This document shows, one piece after another, positions 33,689 to 41,625 of a DNA stretch of 42,938 bases. Below the pieces are notes generated by a model that did not search any database, had not been told where the DNA came from, and saw nothing but the letters and a program-made list of their open reading frames with translations. The position numbers and the translations under genes are program-made. This DNA comes from Lachnospiraceae bacterium (GTDB lineage Bacteria; Bacillota; Clostridia; Lachnospirales; Lachnospiraceae): NCBI GenBank assembly GCA_024693455.1, contig JAILKW010000156.1:1-42938 (forward strand), read 5' to 3'. Every line of letters begins with the position of its first letter. The stretch's first letter is position 1.

Positions 33689-33717
33689 TTGGTTTATTGG
33701 CAACCTGAGATTATAAA
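33689..33717 (+). promoter_or_regulatory. Promoter of the CoA-transferase gene with overlapping inverted repeat
   Basis: TTGGTT (33689-33694), a 17-bp spacer and TATAAA (33712-33717) lie 20 bases before the start. AGGTTG (33686-33691) and CAACCT (33701-33706) form an inverted repeat across the -35 and the spacer, a good place for a repressor. Confidence 0.6.
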
Positions 33718-33737
33718 TACCACAGGAGGAAACTAAG

Positions 33738-35078
33738 ATGGGTTATGAAAAAGAGTACAGTGAAAAACTTACCACGGCAGCCGAGGCTGTTAAAGTAGTA
33801 AGAAGTGGGGACTGGGTAGATTACGGTTGGAGTACGGGAACACCGGATGCACTTGACAAGGCCCTTGCAGCCAGAACTGACGAGCTGACGGATGTTAAAG
33901 TACGCGGAGGTATCATCTTCCGCAAACCTGCTATTTTTGAAAGAGAAGATGCGGGAGAGCATTTTTGCTGGAATTCATGGCATATGAGCGGTGTTGAGCG
34001 CAAGATGATAGCAGATGGAACAGCATATTATGCTCCGATCCGTTATTCCGAACTGCCCAAGTATTATCGCACTTCAATTGAGCCGTCCAGAGTAGTAATG
34101 ATCCAGGTTGCTCCTATGGATAAACATGGATATTTTTCATTCGGACCCAATGCATCTCATTTGATGGCTGTTTGTGAGGGTGCGGAAAAGATCATTGTTG
34201 AGGTCAACAAAAATATGCCAAGGGCTCTCGGAGGAATGGAATCCGAGATCCATATTTCACAGGTAAGTGCGATAGTTGAAGGAGATAATCCCGAACTCGG
34301 ACAGATTCCCGCAGGTGGTCCTGCCACGGATATTGATAAGACTGTTGCAAAACTCATAGTAGAACAGATTCCCAACGGAGCCTGCCTTCAGCTCGGGATC
34401 GGAGGCATGCCCAATGCAGTCGGTTCACTTATTGCAGAGTCTGATCTTAAAGATCTTTCCGTACATACCGAGATGTATGTTGACGCTTTTGTTGATATCA
34501 CAAATGCCGGAAAGATTACAGGAGCAAAGAAAAATATAGACAGATTCCGTCAGGTTTACGCTTTCGGAGCCGGAACGCAGAAACTTTACGATTTCATCGA
34601 TGATAATCCCGAGCTCATGAGTGCACCGGTCGATTATACAAATGATGCAAGAGTTATCTCAAAGATAGATAATTTCATTTCCATCAATAATGCGGTGGAT
34701 GTGGATCTTTACGGACAGGTTAATGCAGAATCCGCAGGGACCAAGCAGATAAGCGGTGCAGGCGGACAGATGGATTTTGTTATGGGAGCTTATTTATCAG
34801 AAGGCGGAAAGAGCTTTATCTGTCTTTCTTCTACCTTTACTTCAAAGGATGGTGCTGTTCATTCACGTATACGTCCTACTTTGGCAAACGGCTCCATTGT
34901 TACAGATACCCGTCCTCAGACTCACAATATCGTTACTGAGTATGGATGTGTCTGCCTTAAGGGTAAGAGTGCATGGGAAAGAGCAGAGGCTATGATTTCC
35001 ATAGCTCATCCCGATTTTAGAGACGAGCTTATTAAAGAAGCTGAAAGCATGAATATTTGGAGAAGATCTAATAAATGA
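33738..35078 (+). CDS. but: Butyryl-CoA:acetate CoA-transferase
   Basis: Last step of butyrate formation in many gut Lachnospiraceae: butyryl-CoA plus acetate gives butyrate and acetyl-CoA. The 446 residues match the But/4-hydroxybutyrate CoA-transferase family along the whole length. Diagnostic stretches are [58 protein letters not shown] and [19 protein letters not shown], which includes the catalytic Glu of the family. It ends MNIWRRSNK. The match to the gut Roseburia-type enzyme is very close in memory, so I favour butyryl- over 4-hydroxybutyryl-CoA. The ATG has AGGAGG upstream. A diguanylate cyclase gene overlaps its stop by four bases. Confidence 0.92.
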   Translation: MGYEKEYSEKLTTAAEAVKVVRSGDWVDYGWSTGTPDALDKALAARTDELTDVKVRGGIIFRKPAIFEREDAGEHFCWNSWHMSGVERKMIADGTAYYAPIRYSELPKYYRTSIEPSRVVMIQVAPMDKHGYFSFGPNASHLMAVCEGAEKIIVEVNKNMPRALGGMESEIHISQVSAIVEGDNPELGQIPAGGPATDIDKTVAKLIVEQIPNGACLQLGIGGMPNAVGSLIAESDLKDLSVHTEMYVDAFVDITNAGKITGAKKNIDRFRQVYAFGAGTQKLYDFIDDNPELMSAPVDYTNDARVISKIDNFISINNAVDVDLYGQVNAESAGTKQISGAGGQMDFVMGAYLSEGGKSFICLSSTFTSKDGAVHSRIRPTLANGSIVTDTRPQTHNIVTEYGCVCLKGKSAWERAEAMISIAHPDFRDELIKEAESMNIWRRSNK

Positions 35079-37228
35079 AAAAGCCTATAGTTTTAGGTGC
35101 ATATAAGATTATATTTTTTATTATATCTTTTATCGTTCTGGTATTTTGTTTTACTGTTGAGGATTTTACATCTTCGGTTGATCTAAAGGATCCCATGGTA
35201 TACAGAGACTTTTCGGGCGGATGGATCGATAACAGAGGTAAGAATGTTGATCTTAGCACCCTTTGGTCAAATTCAAACGGTATTATAAATATTTACCATG
35301 ATATCCCTCAAAATATCAGGGTTGGGCAGAATCTGCATTTTTTGAGCCATAATCTGTGCTTTACTGTTTATGTAAACGACATGGAAGTTTACAGATTTTA
35401 TCCGAAGCCGAACATAACAGGGAAAGGATACGGAGACCAGTATCATGAGATCGATCTGGTAGGATTCAGCACCAACGATATCATAAGGATGGAGATAGAC
35501 TCCATTTACGGACATGAAAAGAGCGGATCTTTGGATAATATGGCCCTTTGTAAGGGAGATGCTTATATTTACAGGATAATTACCCAAAGAGGAGTATCTG
35601 CTTTAATCTCACTGCTTATAATCTTTTTTGGAATTACGATGATAGCGCTTCAGTTTTCGTCGTTATTGCAGCAGAGCAAGGAAGCGGATATGTTTTCGCT
35701 TGGACTTACCGCTATCTTTTTGGGAATATGGACACTCCAGGAGACATCGGTTCCCAATCTGCTTATCGGAGGATCGGGTCTTTTCAGAGCTTTAGATTAT
35801 GTGATGTTAATGCTTGTTGCATATCCGGCTGTTATTTTTGTCAATTCGATTTCCAGAAGACGTAAGAGAATCTTTGAAGATATTGCGTTCTTCAGTGTTA
35901 TTATCGTATTGGTATTAATGTTTGGTCTGCGCTTTGGCTTCGGAAAGGATATGCATGAATATATTTGGATAGTTCATATATCTTTGGTGATAGCCGTAAT
36001 TGAAATCGTTGGCATAGTTGCATCCAATCATGTATATTGCAGGCAACAGAACATAAAAGACGGTATGAAATATTTTTATATCGGAGCCCTGTTTTTTTGC
36101 GCCGGCGGATTTGTGGACTTGCTGCATTATATCATTCGGGGAAAGGCTGTTGCCGACGGAGGATTTTTCCTTAGGATCGGACTTATGCTTTTCATCCTGA
36201 CCATGATGGTTCAGGTGTCAAAGTGGATGAGCAACGAAAGGAAGAAGACGAATCAGGACAGGTTTATCAACGGTTTGCTCAAGTATTCCATGGGAGGTCC
36301 TTCTCCGGAAAAGAATGTTCGCAACATGATCGAATATATGGGAATGGAACTCCATGCAGACAGAGCTTTCATACTTGAAGAGACAGATATGGGAAGCTTT
36401 GAAAATACCTATGAATGGTGTAAGGAGGGTGTGGAACCCATGGCTGACCAGCTTCAGAATATTCCCTTTAAAGGAGTTCTTGATGCATGGTTTGTTGAAT
36501 TTAATGCCAATCAGGCAGTGACTATTGAAGATATGTCCGATTACAACCATTCGGGTGACATGTTTATCAAGATGAGCAGGTTTGGTGTAAATAATCTCAT
36601 AGCAGGTCAGCTTACCATTGACGGAACGCATATCGGATGTTTTGGAGTTGAGAATATCCCCAAAGAGATGATCAGGGATATCGAGGAGATAATGAAACTG
36701 ACAAGCTTCTTCATTTCAGTTACACTTCGCCAACGTAACACTCAAAAGCTGCTTCGAAAGTACAGTTACAGAGATCAGATGACGGGTGTCATGAATCGAA
36801 GGGCTCTTGAAGAGTTTGAAGAGGAAAAGCTTGACAGAAGCAAGCCTTACGGTGTTCTGATGGTTGATATAAACGGCCTTAAGCGAATGAACGACGTTCA
36901 GGGACACGATGCGGGAGATAATCTTATCCGTGATGTTGCCAATGCCTTGGGGGAGGTATTTAAAAAAGAAAATGTTTACAGAATGGGTGGAGATGAGTTC
37001 CTTGCTATAGGATTTTCGGTTTCAAAAGCCGCCTTTTTACAGAATATTAAAACTCTGCAGCTTTTGCTCACCACAAAAGGTCGTTCCGCTTCAATGGGCT
37101 ATGTATATAAGCCGGAGGGCGCAGAGGACTTTGAAGCTGTAAAAAAAGAAGCGGATACTCTCATGTATAAGGATAAGCAAAGATATTACGAGATGGATGC
37201 CAATAACAGAAGAGAATCACGTTCATAA
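35075..37228 (+). CDS. Membrane diguanylate cyclase with 7TM, GAF-like and GGDEF parts
   Basis: The ATG overlaps the CoA-transferase stop (ATGA), so translation is coupled. The 717 residues comprise a first helix (10-30), an extracytoplasmic beta domain (30-165) of the 7TMR-DISM type, seven helices (about 170-390), a GAF-like domain (about 395-560) and a GGDEF domain (570-710). The latter has [32 protein letters not shown] and the active-site GGDEF at 638-642. It should make c-di-GMP in response to an outside ligand, such as a carbohydrate or metabolite, and perhaps a second cytoplasmic signal. A terminator follows. Confidence 0.9.
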   Translation: MKKPIVLGAYKIIFFIISFIVLVFCFTVEDFTSSVDLKDPMVYRDFSGGWIDNRGKNVDLSTLWSNSNGIINIYHDIPQNIRVGQNLHFLSHNLCFTVYVNDMEVYRFYPKPNITGKGYGDQYHEIDLVGFSTNDIIRMEIDSIYGHEKSGSLDNMALCKGDAYIYRIITQRGVSALISLLIIFFGITMIALQFSSLLQQSKEADMFSLGLTAIFLGIWTLQETSVPNLLIGGSGLFRALDYVMLMLVAYPAVIFVNSISRRRKRIFEDIAFFSVIIVLVLMFGLRFGFGKDMHEYIWIVHISLVIAVIEIVGIVASNHVYCRQQNIKDGMKYFYIGALFFCAGGFVDLLHYIIRGKAVADGGFFLRIGLMLFILTMMVQVSKWMSNERKKTNQDRFINGLLKYSMGGPSPEKNVRNMIEYMGMELHADRAFILEETDMGSFENTYEWCKEGVEPMADQLQNIPFKGVLDAWFVEFNANQAVTIEDMSDYNHSGDMFIKMSRFGVNNLIAGQLTIDGTHIGCFGVENIPKEMIRDIEEIMKLTSFFISVTLRQRNTQKLLRKYSYRDQMTGVMNRRALEEFEEEKLDRSKPYGVLMVDINGLKRMNDVQGHDAGDNLIRDVANALGEVFKKENVYRMGGDEFLAIGFSVSKAAFLQNIKTLQLLLTTKGRSASMGYVYKPEGAEDFEAVKKEADTLMYKDKQRYYEMDANNRRESRS

Positions 37229-37232
37229 AAAC

Positions 37233-37266
37233 AGCCTCGCAGCAATGATTTGCCGCGGGGCTTTTT
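37233..37266. terminator. Bidirectional terminator between the cyclase and AraC genes
   Basis: AGCCTCGC (37233-37240) pairs with GCGGGGCT (37255-37262) with one wobble, extended inwards by GCAA/TTGC. T5 follows on the plus strand and T5 on the minus strand. The genes are convergent. Confidence 0.8.
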
Positions 37267-37267
37267 C

Positions 37268-38143
37268 TTAAGGCAGTTCTGCCATGGACTTATTTCGGTA
37301 TTCTCTGGGGGTAACCCGGTATTTTTCTTTAAATACGCGGTTAAAGGTGCGCTGGCTTTGAAACCCCGATTCATACATGATGTCGGTGATGGGCTTGTCT
37401 GTTTGGCGCAAGAGATTGGAGGCAAGATCCAGCCTGCTTTCATTGACATAAGAGTTAAAGTTCATATGGAAGGTAGAGGCAAATATCCTTGAAAGCTCAA
37501 ACTGGCTTACATAGAGATCTTCTGCCATTTGAGTCAGTGTAAAATCTTCCGTAAAATGTTCCGCAACATATAAAATGCAGCGATAAACCAGGTCTTCATC
37601 AGCCGATATCTTTCTTTCGACAAGTGTAACCGACATAAGGTAACGACGAAATACGATTTCAAAATAGGCCCGGTTTATAGCTTCCGCATCGGCGGGATTA
37701 ATTCCCGGGACAATTTCGCCGGATCTGTTTTTGGATCTTCGCAGTCTTGCCTTTTCCCTCATACGCTCGGATTCATCCGCAAACATTCTCAAAAGAATAT
37801 ATGGGATGTCGGGATCCAGTTCTCTTTTCCTGAGTACAGGGTATGACGGAGCACGTTGGATAACGTGGGCGCGGTAAGGGCCGCAGAGAGAGGGAGACGC
37901 GAGAAGATAAACAGCATAACCTTCTTCGCCTGAAAAGTTCTGGAAATGGTGGATCTGTCCCGGAAAAACAATTGCAAAATCACCTGTATCGAGATGATAA
38001 AACTCTTTTTCTATGCCAAGATCCATGGATCCGCTTTCAATATATATACATTCCACCGAACCGTGCACATGAGGGGGAAAATGGCCAGTTCGCTTTCGGT
38101 AAACCTCTATGTCATCTTCACGTTTTTCATATAATGGACGCAT
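37268..38143 (-). CDS. AraC-family regulator with cupin sensor domain
   Basis: A ligand-responsive transcription factor. The 291 residues have an N-terminal cupin half (HFPPHVHGSVECIYIESGSMDL, then GDFAIVFPGQIHHFQ) that may bind a sugar or other small molecule, and a C-terminal double helix-turn-helix (TLTQMAEDLYVSQFELSRIF and PITDIMYESGFQSQRTFNRVFKEKYRVTPREYR). ATG 38143 has AAAGGAAA upstream. It is the only minus-strand gene of the right half and diverges from the 31-residue peptide gene, so it may control it as well as itself. Confidence 0.92.
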   Translation of the reverse strand: MRPLYEKREDDIEVYRKRTGHFPPHVHGSVECIYIESGSMDLGIEKEFYHLDTGDFAIVFPGQIHHFQNFSGEEGYAVYLLASPSLCGPYRAHVIQRAPSYPVLRKRELDPDIPYILLRMFADESERMREKARLRRSKNRSGEIVPGINPADAEAINRAYFEIVFRRYLMSVTLVERKISADEDLVYRCILYVAEHFTEDFTLTQMAEDLYVSQFELSRIFASTFHMNFNSYVNESRLDLASNLLRQTDKPITDIMYESGFQSQRTFNRVFKEKYRVTPREYRNKSMAELP

Positions 38144-38197
38144 GGTATCGTTTCCTTTCTACAAGATTTGGCTACTTTTAATCATCATTTGGCAAGC

Positions 38198-38226
38198 ATT
38201 ATAACTTAAGAGGCCATATAATGCAA
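38198..38226 (-). promoter_or_regulatory. Candidate promoter of the AraC gene
   Basis: On the minus strand TTGCAT, a 17-bp spacer and a perfect TATAAT (38198-38203). On the plus strand a TATAAT (38217-38222) pointing to the peptide gene lies within the same 30 bases, so the two divergent promoters overlap. Confidence 0.5.
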
Positions 38227-38238
38227 TCGTAAAGCAAG

Positions 38239-38294
38239 AACAGCATCCGGTTGAAGATGCTGTTAGGTCGCTTATACGGACGCGTTAAAGCGAC
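38239..38294 (+). promoter_or_regulatory. Two hairpins in the leader of the 31-residue peptide gene
   Basis: AACAGCATC/GATGCTGTT (38239-38247 with 38256-38264) and GTCGCTT/AAGCGAC (38267-38273 with 38288-38294) are perfect stems placed one after the other. A short CTTTCGAAAG palindrome (38311-38320) abuts the AAAGGAGG ribosome site. These features suggest control of translation or mRNA stability. Confidence 0.55.
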
Positions 38295-38330
38295 AGGGCA
38301 ATGAATCTTGCTTTCGAAAGGAGGCGTTTT

Positions 38331-38426
38331 ATGTTAAAGAAGGTACTTGAGTTCTTTGGGAACGCGTTTAAGGATTATGTTGATACTAACAGCAAGTACA
38401 CAAATACAAATTACTGGGATGAGTAA
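38331..38426 (+). CDS. 31-residue small peptide, amphipathic N-terminus, unknown function
   Basis: ATG 38331 has a perfect AAAGGAGG site and the frame ends TAA 38424-38426. The peptide starts MLKKVLEFFGNAFKDYV, a likely amphipathic helix, and ends in a polar tail NTNYWDE. A strong ribosome site, a folded leader and a terminator 31 bases after the stop make it a stand-alone gene rather than noise. It has no cysteines and no export signal or maturase nearby. It might be a membrane-active or signal peptide, or a small regulatory protein. I do not recognise it. Confidence 0.65.
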   Translation: MLKKVLEFFGNAFKDYVDTNSKYTNTNYWDE

Positions 38427-38456
38427 TCAACTATTATCATGATCATTGATGATGAG

Positions 38457-38481
38457 GCGGTGCGTATGCGCCGCTTTTTTT
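38457..38481 (+). terminator. Terminator of the small peptide gene
   Basis: GCGGTGCG with CGCCGC and a small loop, followed by T7 (38475-38481). Confidence 0.85.
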
Positions 38482-38521
38482 ATTCGGAAATTCCTCTGAA
38501 TTCCCTGATAAACAAAAAAGT

Positions 38522-38663
38522 GCTCAGCAGGGATGCGCAGCTCGCGGAATGGTAGACACTCCTAACAAATTATGCTAAACTATATCCCAGACGGGATTTG
38601 CATATGAAATATGTCAGCTGAAGCTGATGCAAATCCCGCGCCAAGTCTCGCGAGGGAGACTTG
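38522..38663 (+). repeat. Structured repeat element, copy B
   Basis: Begins GCTCAGCAGGGATGCGCAG, like copy A. About 50 extra bases are inserted (near 38541-38591), and then the conserved core follows: GGGATTTGCAT/ATGCAAATCCC (38593-38603 with 38627-38637) around TCAGC-TGAA-GCTGA, and the end hairpin CAAGTCTC/GAGACTTG (38642-38649 with 38656-38663). Paired positions differ from copy A on both sides, keeping the stems. It lies 31 bases upstream of the HMA-protein gene on the same strand. The 268-base gap 38427-38694 otherwise holds only the peptide terminator. Confidence 0.7.
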
Positions 38664-38694
38664 AAAACCTTTTTATGCGTGATTGGAGGAAGAT

Positions 38695-38949
38695 GTGATT
38701 AAAAATATTATTAAAATAGACGGAATGGCATGCGGAATGTGTGAGGCTCATGTGAGTGATACGATAAGGAAGGAAATACCCTCTGCCAAAAAGGTAAGCG
38801 CATCTCACAGTAAGGGAGAAGCGGTTTTCATTACAGAAGATGCAATAGATGAGCAGGGCATCGTAGATGCGATCGGTTCTACCGGATATACTGTTCTTTC
38901 GGTAAGCAGTGAACCCTATGAGAAAAAAGGACTTTTTGGATTGTTTTGA
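38695..38949 (+). CDS. Heavy-metal-associated (HMA) domain protein, CopZ-like chaperone
   Basis: I start at GTG 38695, with GGAGGA 4 bases upstream. An in-frame TTG at 38683 lies before that site. The 84-residue product is one HMA ferredoxin-like fold with the metal site MACGMC (G-M-x-C-x-x-C) near residue 10, and ends KKGLFGLF. Such proteins carry Cu(I) or a similar soft metal to a P-type ATPase. A P1B-type ATPase is encoded two genes downstream, but behind a separate operator, so partnership is likely but not certain. Confidence 0.85.
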   Translation: MIKNIIKIDGMACGMCEAHVSDTIRKEIPSAKKVSASHSKGEAVFITEDAIDEQGIVDAIGSTGYTVLSVSSEPYEKKGLFGLF

Positions 38950-38989
38950 TTTTAGAACTTGAAAAAACAGAAATAAGGTGAGATTATAC

Positions 38990-39012
38990 TTGTTAGTTAG
39001 CCTAACTAACAA
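38990..39012. promoter_or_regulatory. DtxR/IdeR-like metal-regulator operator
   Basis: TTGTTAGTTA and TAACTAACAA form perfect 10-bp arms around GCC. The centre TTAGTTAGCCTAACTAA closely follows the IdeR/DtxR iron-box pattern (TTAGGTTAGCCTAACCTAA). It starts at the last base of a TATACT (38985-38990), so a bound repressor would block initiation. TTGAAA (38959-38964) is a possible -35. Confidence 0.7.
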
Positions 39013-39073
39013 AATGACAAGTTCGTAATATAAATGCGGACAATAACATTATTTTATACAGGAGGTATTTATT

Positions 39074-39361
39074 ATGAGTATTTGGAGTACAGTCGGTAAA
39101 GTAGCATGTGGTTTTCTTATTGGTACTGCAGGAGTCAAGATATTCGGAAGCAAGGATGCAAAGAAGGCGTATACACATATTACGGCAGCAGGCATGAGAT
39201 GTGTTGACGAAGTAAATAAGACAGTTACCAATATAAAGGAAAATGTTGATGACATTAAGGCGGATGCCAAAGATATCAACGAAGAGCGTTACGAGAAGGA
39301 ACGTGAGCAGGAGATAGCTGATGCAAAGGCTGTTCTTGAAGCAGCAGGAGAAAAGGCATAA
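39074..39361 (+). CDS. Small membrane-associated protein of the metal ATPase operon (DUF6110-like)
   Basis: The ATG has CAGGAGGT upstream. The 95-residue protein has one short hydrophobic part at the N-terminus (VGKVACGFLIGTAGVKIFGS), then KDAKKAYTHITAAGMRCVDEVNKTV and a long charged helix ending EAAGEKA. From memory it matches the DUF6110 family, found next to heavy-metal P-type ATPases in Firmicutes. It may be an accessory subunit or anchor. The ATPase gene starts directly after its stop. Confidence 0.75.
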   Translation: MSIWSTVGKVACGFLIGTAGVKIFGSKDAKKAYTHITAAGMRCVDEVNKTVTNIKENVDDIKADAKDINEERYEKEREQEIADAKAVLEAAGEKA

Positions 39362-41470
39362 ATGAAGTGCAAAATAAAGCATGAATCTAAAGGAAGACTT
39401 CGCGTTCATCTTTGTCAATGCTATATGAGTATAAAAGAGGCAGATATGCTTGAGGCCTATTTAAACTCAGTTGATGAGGTAAAAGAAGCCAAGGTTTACG
39501 AGAGAACCTGCGATGCTGTAATCCTTTACGATCATAAAAAAAATGACGGAGCAAGGGACAGGATAATAAAGGCTTTTTCGGAATTTGATCATCAGACTTG
39601 TGATGTGGCTGTTCCAAAGCATAGCAGCAGAGCCCTTTCTCATGAATATTTAAATAAGATAACTGCCCGTATTTTAATACGTTCGGTAAGACGATTGATC
39701 GTTCCTATAAATTTCAGACGTGTATTTGCCTGCTTTAGGGCAATACCGTTTATCAGAAGAGGTATAAGATCCCTTATGAGAGGCCGGCTCGAGGTAAGCG
39801 TTTTGGATGCGGCTTCAATAGTGGTTTCTTTATTGAGAGGCGATCACGGCACAGCAAGCTCTGTAATGTTCTTACTCGGTATCGGTGATATCATGGAAGA
39901 GTGGACCCATAAGAAATCCATAGCCGATCTTGCTGATGCAATGAGTCTGAACGTTGACAAGGTATGGCTTCTTACCAAGGATAAAAAAGAAGTTCTTGTC
40001 GGTGTTAACGAAGTCCGTACAGGAGATATCATAATAGTAAGAACCGGAAATATGATTCCTCTTGACGGAGAGGTCTGGGACAAGGATGCGATGGTGAATC
40101 AGGCATCCATAACAGGCGAGCCTCTTCCCGTTCATAAGAAAAAAGGCGGTTTTATCTATGCGGGATCTGTAATAGAAGAAGGTGAGCTTTATATTAAGGT
40201 TCACGCTGAAAGCGGAAGCGGAAGATACGACCGTATAGTTAAAATGATAGAAGAGTCGGAAAAGCTTAAGTCATCGGCGGAGGATAAAGCCTCTCACCTG
40301 GCTGATAAGCTCGTTCCCTGGACATTTGGAATTACGGCTCTGACATATCTCTTTACAAGAAATGCTGCAAGGGCGGCGTCAATTTTAAACGTTGATTTTT
40401 CCTGTGCGCTTAAACTTTCCATGCCTGTAGCGGTACTTTCGGCCATGCGTGAGGCCGGGAAGAACAATATCTCGGTTAAAGGCGGAAAGTTTATGGAGGC
40501 CTTTTCCGAGGCTGATACCATTGTTTTTGATAAAACAGGAACATTGACTGATGCCAAACCTGTCGTTAAGGATGTTATTCCGTTTGGAGGGAATGATCCC
40601 GAGGAGATGCTTCGTCTTGCAGCCTGCCTTGAGGAACATTATCCTCATTCAATAGCCAATGCGGTGGTAGAGGAGGCCAAAATCAGGAAGCTGGACCACG
40701 AGGAGAAACATTCCCAGGTAAATTATGTTGTTGCACACGGTATAGCAAGCAGTATTGACGGGAAAAAGGTCTGTATAGGAAGTTATCACTTTATCTTTGA
40801 GGATGAGGGTGCAAAGGTCTTAAAGAAGGATATGAAAAAGCTCGAAGATCTTCCCAATGAGTATTCGCATTTGTATCTTGCTATCGGAGGAAAGCTTTCG
40901 GCGGTCATTCTCATAGAAGACCCGTTAAAGGACAACTCATGCGAAGTGGTAAAAAGGCTTCATGAGTCAGGCTTTAAGAAGGTGGTTATGATGACCGGAG
41001 ACAGCGACAGAACGGCAAAAGCTGTAGCTGCCAGGGTCGGAGTAGATGAATATTATTCAGAGGTCCTTCCTGAGGATAAGGCGGCTTATATTTCCCGTAT
41101 GCGAAAAGAGGGACATAAAGTTATCATGGTAGGTGACGGTGTTAATGATACTCCGGCACTTTCCGAGGCTGATGTCGGAGTGGCTATGAACAGTGGAGCT
41201 GCCATAGCAAGAGAGGTAGCGGATGTGACCATTACGGAAAATGACCTTACAACGCTTCTTGTTCTTCGCGAACTCAGTCAAAAGCTCATGTCAAGGATAA
41301 AAACAAATTACAGGAGCATTATCTCGTTTAATTCATTCCTTATTTTTATGGGGATGATGGGAATGATGGGTTCGTCAACAACGGCACTTCTTCATAATTC
41401 GTCTACGATAGCGATAAGTTTAAAGAGCATGACCAATTTGCTTGACGATAAAGAAAATAAAAGAAACTAA
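39362..41470 (+). CDS. Heavy-metal-transporting P1B-type ATPase
   Basis: ATP-driven metal transporter of the cytoplasmic membrane. The 702 residues have an N-terminal HMA-like fold without a CxxC (residues 1-80), few hydrophobic segments before the actuator, the actuator loop TGEP near 250, the phosphorylation site DKTGT at 390-394, the ATP-binding HP motif in EEHYPHSIANAV, and the hinge GDGVNDTPAL near 595. The membrane metal-site helix reads DFSCALKLSMP in place of the CPC of copper or zinc pumps. With the DtxR-like operator this favours manganese, iron or a related metal rather than copper. The direction is probably export. A terminator follows. Confidence 0.92.
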   Translation: MKCKIKHESKGRLRVHLCQCYMSIKEADMLEAYLNSVDEVKEAKVYERTCDAVILYDHKKNDGARDRIIKAFSEFDHQTCDVAVPKHSSRALSHEYLNKITARILIRSVRRLIVPINFRRVFACFRAIPFIRRGIRSLMRGRLEVSVLDAASIVVSLLRGDHGTASSVMFLLGIGDIMEEWTHKKSIADLADAMSLNVDKVWLLTKDKKEVLVGVNEVRTGDIIIVRTGNMIPLDGEVWDKDAMVNQASITGEPLPVHKKKGGFIYAGSVIEEGELYIKVHAESGSGRYDRIVKMIEESEKLKSSAEDKASHLADKLVPWTFGITALTYLFTRNAARAASILNVDFSCALKLSMPVAVLSAMREAGKNNISVKGGKFMEAFSEADTIVFDKTGTLTDAKPVVKDVIPFGGNDPEEMLRLAACLEEHYPHSIANAVVEEAKIRKLDHEEKHSQVNYVVAHGIASSIDGKKVCIGSYHFIFEDEGAKVLKKDMKKLEDLPNEYSHLYLAIGGKLSAVILIEDPLKDNSCEVVKRLHESGFKKVVMMTGDSDRTAKAVAARVGVDEYYSEVLPEDKAAYISRMRKEGHKVIMVGDGVNDTPALSEADVGVAMNSGAAIAREVADVTITENDLTTLLVLRELSQKLMSRIKTNYRSIISFNSFLIFMGMMGMMGSSTTALLHNSSTIAISLKSMTNLLDDKENKRN

Positions 41471-41476
41471 CGCAAG

Positions 41477-41499
41477 AGTCCCCTGTATGGGGGCTTTTT
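41477..41499 (+). terminator. Terminator of the metal ATPase operon
   Basis: AGTCCCC and GGGGGCT pair around TGTAT (one wobble), followed by T5. Confidence 0.8.
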
Positions 41500-41564
41500 G
41501 CTTTAGTGGACTTTTAAGTCAATATATGGTAAAATTCATGCAATTGTGTGTATTACACGTAACG

Positions 41565-41596
41565 GGGGCAAGGGAGTGAACGAGACTTGAAGCCCC
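41565..41596 (+). promoter_or_regulatory. Leader hairpin of the amylase gene
   Basis: GGGGC (41565-41569) pairs with GCCCC (41592-41596). The loop carries GAACGAGACTTGAA, which resembles the end of the structured repeat (GCGAACGAGTCTTGAC). This may be a further decayed copy or an independent leader hairpin. No convincing promoter was found in 41500-41564 beyond a TAAAAT near 41530. Confidence 0.35.
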
Positions 41597-41625
41597 ATAA
41601 TTATTAATTTTACCGGGAGGTTTTT

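Noticed and set aside
38531-38589. tRNA-Leu-like stretch (GCGGAATGGTAGACAC with GGGAT/ATCCC ends)
   Set aside because: Only a D-arm-like segment is present. There is no T-arm (GTTC) and the length of 59 bases is too short. At most it is a fragment.
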